This document shows, piece after piece, positions 57,101 to 60,640 of a stretch of DNA of 64,000 bases. The notes below the pieces were generated by a model. That model saw nothing but the letters and a program-made list of their open reading frames with translations. It had not been told where the DNA came from and did not search any database. The stretch is from contig CM037840.1 of NCBI GenBank assembly GCA_021234535.1, positions 28,905,520-28,969,519 of the forward strand. The letters run 5' to 3'. The stretch's first letter is position 1. Every line of letters begins with the position of its first letter. The DNA comes from Stichopus chloronotus. Lineage: Eukaryota; Echinodermata; Holothuroidea; Aspidochirotida; Stichopodidae. The translations under genes and the position numbers were made by a program.

Positions 57101-58309
57101 GGTGCTGAAAATTGACATATGTCTACTAAAGTTGGCATCTGTCAGTTTCTCGGAATTCCAGTTGGCTGGGATTGTCACATGTACATACGACAGTTTCCAG
57201 TTCTGCCATTGGCTAACATTTACACAGGACACAATCTAGAGCTGTGATAGGAAGAAACCGTCATATGTCGAATGAACAACCCCCCCCCCCCCCCGTCACT
57301 AAACCACATTGCAGTATCTTCCAATCAGCGGTCTACGAGCTATATTACGTGCCCTTGTTGTTCACTGAGATAACGAGAAACTGCGAGATGCTGATTAAAA
57401 TTGGCGTATGTCGACTTGGATTTGACATACGAAAATGTGTCCCAGTCAATCGATTTACTGGACATGACGATTTAATCGAATCGAATCACAGGAAACACAC
57501 AAATGAATTTCTAAACATTTCTTTTCTGTAAAAACTTTCTAAAAACTTCTGCATGTATACTCCTCACTCTGTTATGACGTCAGATGTCTTCAGCTACGTA
57601 AAGATCACATGCTGTAGGCACTGGTAAATCGATTGTTGGAAAAGAAAAGCAATTACATTGAAAGAAACTAAGACAGGATTTCATTTTCAAAATATTTTAC
57701 GTAGAGAGGTCACTAGATTACGTTCACCTTCTAAGGTATAAATATTTGTGATAATGGCCACTGGGTTAACACTTTATACCTTAGGCCAGAAATTATTCGA
57801 TCATATTCCCTTGGCTAAACACTGACGTATACCGCTCACTAGTCTCCGTGTAAACACTTTGGCATCTAAATATGTCTTTTAGAACGTTTGTCCTTGTATT
57901 TAACTTTAAGTCTGACTAATGGTTATCCGGAGTACATCAGATTAATAAGCAATTTATTGGCACGCAAAATATGCCAAAATTACGCATGCTACCATGCGCA
58001 TGCTCGTGGGCCAGTAAAAAAGGCCTAATTTTATTCCATAACTGTCGATTTCTGTTCTCTTGTTTAGTCGAATGGATACTAGACGACCGATATATCGAAG
58101 ATGGCGGTAGATTTAAAGTCTTCAACGAAGGTCCGGAATATTTCATGCAGATACCGATGGCTTTGGCTGTAGACGACGGCACCTACGTCTTCCGAGCTAA
58201 AAACGACGCCGGAGAATGCAAGACCTGTTTTACGCTCTTCGTCCGAGAGAGCGAGGAGGGCGCCCCACCGGACGTGGATGTCTCGGAACTGATAAAGTCA
58301 GTGGAATAG
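1..58309 (+). CDS. Giant titin/twitchin-family muscle protein, 3' part of gene (48 exons)
   Basis: This gene-level entry spans introns; the exons are listed separately. It encodes about 2,650 residues of tandem Ig and Fn3 modules, a Ser/Thr-type protein kinase domain, its C-terminal tail and three further Ig modules, ending in TAG at 58307-58309. The 5' end is outside the window. Proteins of this family (titin, twitchin, projectin) lie along thick filaments of the sarcomere, set elasticity and relaxation, and bind through Ig/Fn3 modules; this role is inferred from family membership. The module order before the kinase and the tail after it favour twitchin/projectin over vertebrate titin. Internal check: every complete module is a multiple of three bases with phase-1 borders, except exon 9, which is one base too long. 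I did not recognise the species, and orthology needs a tree. Confidence 0.95.
891..1178 (+). CDS. Exon 2: complete Ig (I-set) module
   Basis: The acceptor is ccccgcag and the exon is 288 bases with phase 1 at both ends. The translation starts EAPRIDKDSFSLKDIQVRAG and has strand-C VVWDKD and strand-F SGKYKVTLEN. Strand F has no Cys, as in many titin-family Ig modules. Confidence 0.93.
1179..2429. other. Introns of the first 18 kb: no further features
   Basis: This entry stands for the introns at 152-890, 1179-2429, 5030-6350, 6633-8012, 10795-12129, 12433-14030, 14180-15273, 15425-16768 and 16874-17936. I read them on both strands and saw no module, RNA gene or strong repeat, only AT-rich sequence. 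A small inverted repeat CAGCCAT/ATGGCTG lies at 12620-12653. Confidence 0.6.
2430..2729 (+). CDS. Exon 3: complete Fn3 module
   Basis: Acceptor ctcactag, donor G|GTAAGG, 300 bases, phase 1-1. Landmarks are DKPTVPKGP at the linker, VRLTWKEPEDDGG in strands B-C and YVFRVTATNSIG in strand F. It begins a run of three Fn3 modules. Confidence 0.94.
3227..3529 (+). CDS. Exon 4: complete Fn3 module
   Basis: 303 bases, phase 1-1, donor T|GTGAGT. The translation includes ATLAWSPPASDGGSPVTGY and YQFRVLAENEAGEGKPS. The acceptor atgtag has a poor pyrimidine tract, but the frame and module boundary fix it. Confidence 0.92.
3957..4330 (+). mobile_element. Short interspersed element, family B, copy 1
   Basis: It contains AATATTTGTGGACACAGAAT, TCAAGAAATAAGT and GAGGAGAAGAAGCTATTTGC, which match the copy at 37780. 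It lies in the intron before exon 5. Boundaries are approximate. Confidence 0.6.
4574..4722 (+). CDS. Exon 5: N-terminal half of an Fn3 module
   Basis: Acceptor cctcag, donor GTAAGT at phase 0. It encodes strands A-C with VALSWNKPVNDGG and DYVIEKKSPGG. It joins exon 6, and together they give a 297-base module. Confidence 0.93.
4882..5029 (+). CDS. Exon 6: C-terminal half of the split Fn3 module
   Basis: The acceptor is tttcaaag, phase 0 in and phase 1 out. Landmarks are VPDLVEGENYEFRIRAKT and VGPGKPS, the usual end of a titin-family Fn3. Confidence 0.93.
6351..6632 (+). CDS. Exon 7: complete Ig module
   Basis: 282 bases, phase 1-1. It encodes ERPSLNVSDLKDIKVKGGEP, strand-C EITWEVNG and strand-F ENGRFQVTLKN. 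The donor is G|GTGAGT. Confidence 0.93.
8013..8303 (+). CDS. Exon 8: complete Fn3 module
   Basis: 291 bases, phase 1-1, with acceptor gattcag and donor G|GTACGA. Strand B is ATLSWKAPAV and strand F is YQFRVSAENQYGVSKP. The loop after strand C' is short, which explains the lower length compared with neighbouring Fn3 exons. Confidence 0.93.
9192..9254. repeat. Imperfect AATG microsatellite
   Basis: A stretch of AATG and AAAT units lies in the intron before exon 9, about 80 bases upstream of its acceptor. Confidence 0.85.
9333..9636 (+). CDS. Exon 9: Fn3 module broken by a one-base frameshift
   Basis: Acceptor cctttag, donor G|GTGACC. The exon opens in frame with DPPGKPDPPECTETTRTTIT, but after ACC GTC TCA the frame slips. 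The expected VSWKPPSNDGG of strands B-C is only read if one base near 9397-9398 is dropped, and the unshifted frame meets TGA at 9416-9418. After the slip the module is intact: YILEKMSAP, YHFRVKAVNDAG, ASKPSD. The length is 304, the only complete module not divisible by three. It is either an assembly error, a real null mutation, or a degenerate exon removed by splicing; phase 1-1 borders would allow skipping. Confidence 0.85.
10040..10203 (+). CDS. Exon 10: N-terminal part of an Ig module
   Basis: Acceptor ctaacag, donor GAA|GTCAGT at phase 0. It encodes VKPKVTGDGRPKDVIAVAGQ and PEVTWTKEDGTTIEPDD. It pairs with exon 11, and the two sum to 288 bases. Confidence 0.9.
10671..10794 (+). CDS. Exon 11: C-terminal part of the Ig module
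   Basis: Acceptor gtgttag, donor G|GTGAGT. Landmarks are EFILKNSCAKPKDSGTYVVK and the final strand QVNITVV. Confidence 0.91.
12130..12432 (+). CDS. Exon 12: complete Fn3 module
   Basis: 303 bases, phase 1-1, with acceptor ctcacag and donor G|GTAAGT. It contains LTLSWKPPESDGGS, NYVLEKRPD and YYFRVSAENKYGIGEP. It is one of the best-matching Fn3 modules in the window. Confidence 0.95.
14031..14179 (+). CDS. Exon 13: N-terminal half of an Fn3 module
   Basis: Acceptor cccctcag, donor CAG|GTCCGT at phase 0. It encodes DPPDQPGKP, VSITWEPPENDGGAP and YVVEKKDEDGDWEQ. The split point matches that of exons 5/6 and 23/24. Confidence 0.93.
15274..15424 (+). CDS. Exon 14: C-terminal half of the Fn3 module
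   Basis: Acceptor ctttttcag, donor T|GTAAGT. It contains FSISNLKENKEVKFRVKAKN and AGLSEPSKGSEF. Exons 13 and 14 together make 300 bases. Confidence 0.93.
16769..16873 (+). CDS. Exon 15: N-terminal third of an Fn3 module
   Basis: 105 bases, acceptor cttttag, donor G|GTAAGT. It encodes SAPSAPGVPEA, VDLEWTKPPSDGGAPIKG and then breaks in phase 1, earlier in the fold than the other split Fn3 modules. Confidence 0.92.
17937..18134 (+). CDS. Exon 16: remainder of the Fn3 module
   Basis: 198 bases, acceptor tttgcag, donor C|GTAAGA. It opens with YKVEKRPVGETEW and has strand F YEFQVSAENEAGVSEP. Exons 15 and 16 sum to 303. Confidence 0.93.
18340..18615 (+). mobile_element. Interspersed element, family C, copy 1
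   Basis: It shares CCTGGAAGAATAT, TTTTGCATCTATACC-like, CCATTAGTGG-like and nearby words in the same order with the sequence at about 29265-29550. About 280 bases long; ends not defined. Confidence 0.5.
19330..19447 (+). CDS. Exon 17: N-terminal part of an Ig module, intron splits the core Trp
   Basis: 118 bases, acceptor ctgacag. It encodes VPFFEKRLDAKMQAGEGNTF and ATPEATVKW. The intron lies after TG of the strand-C Trp codon (phase 2, donor GTAGGA). The same break is seen in exons 25 and 39. Confidence 0.92.
20098..20270 (+). CDS. Exon 18: C-terminal part of the Ig module
   Basis: 173 bases, acceptor atgacag, donor T|GTAAGT. It contains LLNGKPVMLGSRHRVKEV, FSLILDSVSEDDAGDYTCEA and ATNALG. 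Strand F has the canonical DAGDYTC with Cys. Confidence 0.94.
20889..21247 (+). mobile_element. Short interspersed element, family A, copy 1
   Basis: It begins TTAAAGGGGCTCATT and ends with a degenerate AATTTTCCTCTTT. It shares internal words with the copies at 41841, 45188 and 53234, for example TTGGATCATTTGTCAT and GAATTTCACGA-like sequence. The ends are imperfect inverted repeats; no coding capacity. Confidence 0.7.
21775..21906 (+). CDS. Exon 19: N-terminal part of a degenerate Ig module
   Basis: 132 bases, acceptor acttctag, donor G|GTAGCA, phase 1-1. It encodes LTPKIKGTVDTQTVEVGNPL and GDVKATIALEGQPIE. The strand-C Trp is absent (ATIALEG), so this Ig core is unusual. Confidence 0.9.
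22589..22735 (+). CDS. Exon 20: C-terminal part of the degenerate Ig module
   Basis: 147 bases, acceptor cattcag. It contains DDRVKTNIFDDYVQFVIRSA and SDDGNFKVTLSNEAGADS. Its donor G|GTTTGC is weak against the consensus, but the frame and the end of strand G (FRVKVQ) support it. Confidence 0.88.
23691..23846 (+). CDS. Exon 21: N-terminal half of an Fn3 module
   Basis: 156 bases, acceptor ctttcag, donor G|GTGAGT. It encodes AKPGTPRGPLNIEEV, VTVSWKPPSFDGGCP, YVVERQEVDTPNWVT. Phase 1 within the module. Confidence 0.94.
24454..24600 (+). CDS. Exon 22: C-terminal half of the Fn3 module
   Basis: 147 bases, acceptor tctacag, donor G|GTATGT. It contains KFVIQGLKKGTPYIFRVSAE and EIGVGKPLEGKEP. Confidence 0.94.
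24866..25011 (+). CDS. Exon 23: N-terminal half of an Fn3 module
   Basis: 146 bases, acceptor tcaacag, donor TGG|GTAAGC in phase 0. It encodes DPPGPPVDPEVTEVG, VELMWSKPEFDGNCP and YIIEKSEAGLDRW. The intron before it is only 265 bases. Confidence 0.94.
25718..25874 (+). CDS. Exon 24: C-terminal half of the Fn3 module
   Basis: 157 bases, acceptor tatgcag, donor G|GTAACT. It contains FNYRVDNLIEDRVYEFRISA and NDAGQGPASETT. Exons 23 and 24 sum to 303 bases. Confidence 0.94.
26330..26720 (-). mobile_element. Short interspersed element, family B, copy 2 (inverted)
   Basis: On the minus strand it matches the family: the + strand reads ATCAACAAACATCTAAA, ACACATCATTTGAATTTTTG and CATAAACATTGGTT, the reverse complements of family B words. 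Confidence 0.6.
26866..26977 (+). CDS. Exon 25: N-terminal part of an Ig module
   Basis: 112 bases, acceptor ctgcag, donor TT|GTGAGT in phase 2. It encodes KPRFTENMENAEGEEGRSVK and FTCGFTGKPAPEIK. Strand B has Cys. The residue split by the intron becomes Phe (TT|C) where the other Ig modules have Trp (TG|G). Confidence 0.93.
27729..27901 (+). CDS. Exon 26: C-terminal part of the Ig module
   Basis: 173 bases, the same length as exons 18 and 40; acceptor ttgccag, donor A|GTAAGT. It contains FKGQRELFNNDKF, ATLSVGNLSDDDADEYSAEI and NRGGRKYSRATLIVK. Strand F has Ala where Cys would be expected. Confidence 0.93.
28729..29004 (+). CDS. Exon 27: complete Ig module
   Basis: 276 bases, phase 1-1, acceptor tcctcag, donor G|GTATGA. 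It encodes SPKIKVPTKYEDEVRFFKGE, PEISWAKDGQPL, and NSGTYRLTAENSVGSDSA. It is the second Ig of the Ig-Ig-Fn3 trio in front of the kinase. Confidence 0.94.
29265..29550 (+). mobile_element. Interspersed element, family C, copy 2
   Basis: It shares ACTGGAAGAATATTGA, CATTCTGCATCTGACC and GGCAATTAGTG with 18340-18615 in collinear order. It lies between exons 27 and 28. Confidence 0.5.
29879..30166 (+). CDS. Exon 28: last Fn3 module before the kinase
   Basis: 288 bases, phase 1-1, acceptor actcag, donor G|GTAAAT. It contains VTVSWTAPPEDGGTPVTGY, YLIEKADAGSDVFM and YHFRVKAENIIGASEP. An Fn3 directly before the kinase is a fixed feature of the titin/twitchin family; in twitchin it packs against the kinase together with the N-terminal linker. 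Confidence 0.95.
30395..30710 (-). mobile_element. Short interspersed element, family B, copy 3 (inverted)
   Basis: The + strand reads GATAAACATCTACAAATAAA, GATGCATCATTTGAATTTTG and CTCCACAAACATTGGTTTTT, reverse complements of the copies at 32770 and 37780. Confidence 0.65.
31049..31096 (+). CDS. Exon 29: acidic linker micro-exon
   Basis: 48 bases, phase 1-1, acceptor ctccag, donor G|GTGAGT. It encodes EPERKIKFQLEEEEESG. No fold is recognised; it begins the linker between the Fn3 and the kinase and could be skipped without a frame change. Confidence 0.85.
31271..31321 (+). CDS. Exon 30: linker micro-exon with YDY motif
   Basis: 51 bases, phase 1-1, acceptor cctacag, donor G|GTGAGT. It encodes AAPSKRASRRPADYDYLG. 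The basic stretch SKRASRRP then Tyr-Asp-Tyr resembles the N-terminal linker of twitchin kinases, which runs into the kinase through a Tyr-rich segment (family comparison from memory). Confidence 0.86.
31946..32030 (+). CDS. Exon 31: kinase N-terminal linker and first strand
   Basis: 85 bases, acceptor tttcag, donor AA|GTAAGT in phase 2. It encodes VDDTFKAVKARWRKGKAEDK and YDIMEELGK. YDI-EELG is the usual start of the myosin-light-chain-kinase-like / titin kinase domain, and the glycine-rich loop begins here. Confidence 0.94.
32334..32537 (+). CDS. Exon 32: kinase N-lobe (glycine loop and ATP-anchoring Lys)
   Basis: 204 bases, phase 2-2, acceptor gctcag, donor CT|GTGAGT. It completes the glycine-rich loop LGKGPFGVV and has the ATP-anchoring Lys in FAAKF (codon 32395-32397). 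The helix-C Glu candidates lie in KEEMEVM. RLHDAFDQDD and LILDLL lead to the hinge. The nucleotide pocket of the N-lobe therefore looks complete. Confidence 0.95.
32770..33010 (+). mobile_element. Short interspersed element, family B, copy 4 (partial)
   Basis: It shares TATTCAAGAAATAGGTGTCT, TCAAATGATGCATCTGC and AGAGATGAAGCTATTGCTGA with the copy at 37780. The left third is missing or diverged. It lies in a kinase intron. Confidence 0.6.
33448..33586 (+). CDS. Exon 33: kinase hinge to catalytic loop, catalytic Asp replaced by Asn
   Basis: 139 bases, acceptor ttttcag, donor AAG|GTCAGT in phase 0. It encodes LSGGDAF, LSEDEVRLYTKQVCEGLLH and YMHLNMK. In active family members the catalytic loop reads His-x-Asp-x-Lys; here His is at 33572-33574 and the next-but-one codon is AAT (Asn, 33578-33580), followed by Met and Lys. 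The proton-accepting Asp is thus missing. The downstream Lys and the Asn of KPQN (exon 34) are kept. Confidence 0.95.
33813..33911. repeat. GAAT/AATG microsatellite in a kinase intron
   Basis: About 20 near-perfect tetranucleotide units lie in the intron between exons 33 and 34, followed by a few interrupted units. Confidence 0.95.
34668..34867 (+). CDS. Exon 34: kinase DFG, activation segment and APE
   Basis: 200 bases, acceptor tcaccag, donor CT|GTGAGT. It contains PQNILYE, LKIIDFGLAIKLDPD (DFG at 34719-34727), YSAPEV (APE at 34791-34799) and GFGTDMWTVGVIVYTL. The metal-binding Asp of DFG is intact, unlike vertebrate titin kinase, which has Glu there. Confidence 0.95.
35267..35404 (+). CDS. 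Exon 35: kinase C-lobe
   Basis: 138 bases, phase 2-2, acceptor catcag, donor GA|GTATGT. It contains LSGIHPFDE, KIKSCDWSFD, FREISEDAQDFISKLL. Compared with what I recall of twitchin, a few residues are missing between HPF and KIKSCDW (helix G region). Confidence 0.94.
36560..36990. repeat. Degenerate ~50-bp tandem repeat in a kinase intron
   Basis: Successive variants of GCAAGAGCAATTGCCCCAGA, followed by a TACTTTGCTTAAATTA-like part, appear at least five times. Two more related units lie at about 35865-35950. The copies are strongly diverged. Confidence 0.7.
37133..37178 (+). CDS. Exon 36: end of the kinase C-lobe
   Basis: 46 bases, acceptor cctcacag, donor AAG|GTTTGT in phase 0. It encodes DERMGAHDCLDHPWLK, the standard last helix of the kinase fold. 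The preceding intron (1.7 kb) is the longest within the kinase. Confidence 0.92.
37480..37554 (+). CDS. Exon 37: kinase C-terminal regulatory tail, part 1
   Basis: 75 bases, acceptor tttgcag, donor ATA|GTAAGT in phase 0. It encodes GSSKNYKARIDVSKHKAMCE and SNDWI. In twitchin and titin this tail folds back into the active site and inhibits the kinase. An inner GTGAGT at 37535 gives the wrong phase for the next exon, so I keep the outer donor. Confidence 0.87.
37780..38110 (+). mobile_element. Short interspersed element, family B, copy 5
   Basis: It runs from about TTTGTTTTACAGAAGG through ACCAATGTTTGTGGACG and TCAAATGATGCATCTTCCG to TTTATTGATGAGACTGAATA. It lies between exons 37 and 38. Confidence 0.65.
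38718..38820 (+). CDS. Exon 38: kinase tail, part 2, twitchin-like segment
   Basis: 103 bases, acceptor cttacag, donor G|GTGAGT. It encodes LPIGRIAAYGAHRRRRPLQ and TVIFEARI. The run from Leu-Pro through Gly-Arg-Ile to Arg-Pro resembles the equivalent stretch of twitchin tails as I remember them, and favours twitchin/projectin identity. This is from memory and needs an alignment. Confidence 0.88.
39314..39431 (+). CDS. Exon 39: N-terminal part of first post-kinase Ig
   Basis: 118 bases, acceptor tttgcag, donor TG|GTTAGT in phase 2, splitting the core Trp codon. It encodes AKPRFLKRPHNIAQMEDRDI and AFQCHVAAPVDSDVTW. Length and break are the same as exon 17. Confidence 0.92.
39451..40408. repeat. 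64-bp minisatellite with 192-bp higher-order period
   Basis: Twelve complete 64-base units run from 39619 to 40386 (starts every 64 bases), with partial units before and after. Units starting at 39747, 39939 and 40131 are identical by eye; those at 39811 and 40003 are identical; and those at 39683, 39875 and 40067 share the variant TATGTGAACATG. It lies in the intron that splits the first post-kinase Ig. Confidence 0.95.
40954..41126 (+). CDS. Exon 40: C-terminal part of first post-kinase Ig
   Basis: 173 bases, acceptor ctcccag, donor C|GTGAGT. It contains YHNGQQIKQSVRHRISYDK, LNVMKVTEADQGEYTVKAVN and QYGEMTHTMNVEVQ. Confidence 0.94.
41841..42217 (+). mobile_element. Short interspersed element, family A, copy 2 (best preserved)
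   Basis: It runs from TTAAAGGGGCTCATT to AATGGGCCTCTTTAA. The two ends are inverted repeats of about 13 bases with a few mismatches, flanked by TTAA on both sides. It looks like a non-autonomous DNA transposon. Confidence 0.75.
42286..42322 (+). CDS. Exon 41: basic linker micro-exon
   Basis: 37 bases, acceptor tttcag, donor AA|GTAAGA in phase 2. It encodes HDPLKRRVKLKPK between two Ig modules. Exons 41 to 43 sum to 354 bases, which keeps the phase-1 pattern. Confidence 0.86.
42598..42730 (+). CDS. Exon 42: N-terminal part of second post-kinase Ig
   Basis: 133 bases, acceptor gttacag, donor AGA|GTGAGT in phase 0. It encodes YVAMPMPEKPTHRPEFTFQL, TVQEGSHAKLSCIVHAYPPA. The break lies two residues before the core Trp, unlike the phase-2 split Ig modules. 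Confidence 0.92.
43012..43195 (+). CDS. Exon 43: C-terminal part of second post-kinase Ig
   Basis: 184 bases, acceptor ttttcag. It contains VRWYFNGNEVTRSDPDMKLE, HSGKYTCTAYNEVGEATTE and CMVRVH. The donor G|GTAACG is not a strong match. The open frame continues to TGA at 43291-43293 with codon use like the exon, so this may also serve as a terminal exon (see findings). Confidence 0.92.
43196..43293 (+). CDS. Possible alternative C-terminal extension of exon 43
   Basis: If the weak donor at 43196 is not used, translation continues for 32 more codons (GNDLPAQFDVATLQARLRVS, then Cys-Met-Gly and a basic end) to TGA. The stretch is GC-rich like the exon and unlike the AT-rich intron that follows. 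It may be a second protein end or chance read-through. A clear polyadenylation signal is not close by; ATTAAA occurs near 43673. Confidence 0.4.
45188..45544 (+). mobile_element. Short interspersed element, family A, copy 3
   Basis: It shares GTGTCTGGTCACGAATTTTC, TTGGATCATTTGTCATCAGC and the end AATGGGCCTCTTT with copy 2. Its left end is degraded, so the start is approximate. Confidence 0.65.
48245..48600. promoter_or_regulatory. CpG-dense patch in the 7.1 kb intron (candidate internal promoter)
   Basis: I count about 26 CpG in 360 bases, including clusters such as TTCGCG, GTGCGCG, ATCGCGCG and AAGCGCG, whereas most upstream introns show none or one per 60 bases. It lies about 2 kb upstream of exon 44. 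The promoter role is an inference. An open frame here (48258-48590) shows no recognisable protein. Confidence 0.35.
50325..50495 (+). CDS. Exon 44: charged linker, helical, IQ-like
   Basis: 171 bases, phase 1-1, acceptor ccttgcag, donor G|GTAAGT. It encodes VGKEKAEPRVSRTSRKTKRE, AFDEEFEEFKRQEDED and IAARKIQRGLKTMRSRSRTE. It looks like a charged helix ending in ARKIQRG..., which resembles half of a calmodulin-binding IQ motif but lacks the full IQxxxRGxxxR spacing. Only the phase-1 frame is open across the exon, which supports it. Confidence 0.85.
51214..51387 (+). CDS. Exon 45: His/Glu repeat linker
   Basis: 174 bases, phase 1-1, acceptor tcttttag, donor G|GTACAA. It begins with four tandem EHHE units (EHHEEHHEEHHEEHHE), then more spaced HEE and RHE units, and ends VEIDTSSGQQLEITDVTE. 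I count 13 His in 58 residues. The DNA shows an imperfect 12-bp tandem repeat (51214-51262). The function is unknown; a metal-binding or pH-sensitive spacer is possible. Confidence 0.85.
51410..51860. repeat. AT-rich degenerate AATC/AATG simple sequence
   Basis: Low-complexity intron sequence made of AATCAATG-like words, with imperfect palindromes such as GATTAATCAATCGACAAATC near 51430-51455. Confidence 0.6.
52132..52209 (+). CDS. Exon 46: acidic linker exon
   Basis: 78 bases, phase 1-1, acceptor tttttcag with a strong pyrimidine tract, donor A|GTAAGG. It encodes EAHEENEIQDGGEAAEDEGE and VEAAVT. It is strongly acidic and probably disordered, and it continues the charged linker of exons 44 and 45. 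Confidence 0.85.
52210..56871. other. 4.7 kb intron before the last Ig
   Basis: It contains one short interspersed element (about 53234-53583), an 8-base G-run at 54021 and C-runs at 54324 and 56413. No coding module or RNA gene was recognised. Confidence 0.7.
53234..53583 (+). mobile_element. Short interspersed element, family A, copy 4
   Basis: Left end TTAAAGGCCCTGAG, right end near GTGTCTATTTAA. Internal words AAAGTGTCTGGT and AACTTGACAGGTTTGGGAAA match the other copies. It is the most diverged of the four. Confidence 0.6.
56872..56985 (+). CDS. Exon 47: N-terminal part of the C-terminal Ig
   Basis: The acceptor tatttag (start 56872) follows a good pyrimidine tract; a second AG gives an alternative start at 56884, 12 bases later and in the same frame. 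It encodes GYKGPVVLVKPENLTIDEGQ and SAKFYCKLSEEVDT, with the strand-B Cys. The donor is A|GTAAGT, phase 1. Confidence 0.9.
58068..58309 (+). CDS. Exon 48: C-terminal part of the last Ig and protein end
   Basis: 242 bases, acceptor ttgtttag. It contains IEWILDDRYIEDGGRFKVF, AVDDGTYVFRAKNDAGECKT and LFVRESEEG, then a short acidic tail ending DVSELIKSVE and TAG at 58307-58309. A single Ig ending the protein is common in this family and in myosin light chain kinases. Confidence 0.95.
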
Positions 58310-58860
58310 AAACGTATGAAGGAACTGTTTTGCCTGCTGACCCTGACCTCTGACATTCACGTAAACGTATCTACATGCATTTCTGTAAACAGAAAAATTA
58401 ACACAAAACCCATTTCAGTCCTAGAGCGTCAAAACAGAAAAAGCTGCAGTCCTGTGTCAAACTGGATTACAAAACGTCTGAGCGTGACTCTGCTCTGCCC
58501 TTTTTATGATATCATCAAATAATTAGTGAAATCATTAAATATTTAAAGATGTCTACTATTATTTTGACATTTTTAATTTATTAAAGGCATCTGCAATTCT
58601 TCCTGGCTCTTTGCTGATATCAGTAAATCAGATTCATGATATTTGGAATATGTTTCACGATATCTGTAATAGATACATCCTATTCATGAAATGATGAACT
58701 GATTTGATGATATCTGAAATTTGCTTTAATGACATTAACAATTATTTGATGACATCATCAAAACGGGGATAAGAAGTAGAACGACTTGTCACGTGATCGA
58801 GCGTAAGTTTCCATCAAAGTATAAAACCAAAAACAAAATAAATAAAAAAAACTACGCTGT
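58310..58860 (+). other. Probable 3' UTR with overlapping AATAAA signals
   Basis: AT-rich sequence follows the stop. Two overlapping AATAAA hexamers occur at about 58837-58846, some 530 bases after the stop, in an A-rich context. The actual cleavage site cannot be read from the sequence. Confidence 0.45.
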
Positions 58861-60640
58861 CGATATGTCACGTGACAACTTGTTCATGTCGTTTCTCTAC
58901 GATTTTTTTGTCGACGATATGTTGACGATATACTTGAAATCCAAACAAAAAGCTGCATAAAAGTTTCTTGTGATGTACATCGCTGTTGATAATCGTTTTA
59001 AATTTTTAGTTTCTACCGTTTTCAAGTCCGTTTGTGTTTTACACTCTTTAAGGTTAACGTGCATTTATTCTTCACGTGGTCTCATTTTTTTTTTCATTTT
59101 GTTGATGTGTTGCAAAGGACATTCTACGACCCAGTGGAAATTTCTTTCGACGTTTTCGGAGCCGTGGAGTTATCAGTTTGTAAATTCACCACAACATCCG
59201 AACTGGATTTCTCCCACGAAAATTTCCGTCCATAACAATTGTTTACGATATGAGTTTAAAAGTCATATACATATGATCTCTGACGTAAACAAATGACGTC
59301 ACGTCGTTTTGGCGAAGGCAGGTTGAAGATTGTTTTTTTTTTTGTTTTTTTGTGGTATCTACCAAAAGTTTATATTTGAAAAAGAAGGACGAAATACCTT
59401 ACATAGTCGCTCTTATTTATTACCCGCCTGTTATAATGTAAATGAACTAAGTGCTCGCTGTATTCAGTTCTAACTGTACCGACAGTGAGTACTTGTTTGC
59501 TGTTATTTCTAATAGATTTTGCTCTACGAAATGATAACGACTCGTATCGCTTTTATGCGTAAGGTCTCTCTGATTTATGTGTTTCAATGGTCTCCTCGAA
59601 GTCCGTGGCGAACCACAATTTCAATGCAGAGAACTGAGTCGCGTGAAGTTGAAGAAAGCGTTCTTGATCTTACCATCTCTTCAGTCGTAAGAGAAAAGCT
59701 GAATGTCTCGTGGTTCGAGAAATTTAGAAACGTGTTCGGACGATAAGGAACGAAAGCAAAAGGAGATATGCGTCATGAGAATCCATTGCGTACCGCAAGA
59801 ACGATTTTGCTTTGAACAGATGTAATTTGTGAACTGGTACATTTTATGTTTACGATAGCAACCTCAAGGCACTCTATTGGACGATAGAAAGTAAGACCTA
59901 TTCATTTTGCACGCATGGATCTCATTTTCGTGATCCGAAGAACGGTTATTAAAGAAAAAGAAACAGAAAGAAAAAAAAACGAATAGAAGTTAGAATTCGA
60001 TCTGCGACATGAAGAGTTTATTATGGCGTAAAATATATACCGGAACCCTTTTGGATAACACAACTTGATGGTATAACTACATAATATGCATTTGGTAACA
60101 ATCCAGATGCGAGAGTCATTTTGGTAATAGTAAAAAATAACGGTTATTTATTGACTTATTTGACAGTTATCCGTACTTTGAAAAAAATTCCCATACGCTG
60201 TACGGCAATCAATGGTGCCTCTCCTAGATCCTTTTCTTAATTTCAATATAATTTTATTTTTAAAGTCTGCCATCAAAAGCTCATCTTTTGGCATCTAGAA
60301 AATCCTACTTGAAAAAGAAGATAAAAATCGTACGTTGCGCGGCAACCGATGGTGTTGCTCCGCTCAAACAGTCAATACCGCATGAATATAGGACCGCTGT
60401 AGTCCATGGCCAATAAATTCATTCAAATAGTGTTCTGGGCCGTCGTAGAAATTACTTGGGAATCCCTGATATAAAATATATATCCAACTTATTTTTTTTT
60501 TTCTGAGAAGGTGAATAACATTTTCTCAGTGTAAATCTATCGTGTGTTGCTATGATCGTATTTTGTAGAATATCGATATAAATTGTCGCTTCAAAGAAAA
60601 AAAAAACAGAGCATGCATTCATAAACCCACTAAGGCTTTA
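58861..60640. other. 3' flank without recognised gene
   Basis: AT-rich sequence after the probable polyadenylation region. A short duplicated word (GTACGGCAATCAATGGTG at 60199 and GCGGCAACCGATGGTG near 60338) is the only structure I noticed. Confidence 0.6.

Noticed and set aside
59519..59746. 75-codon open frame in the 3' flank
   Set aside because: It is short, has no recognisable motif, and has no sign of splice or promoter context.
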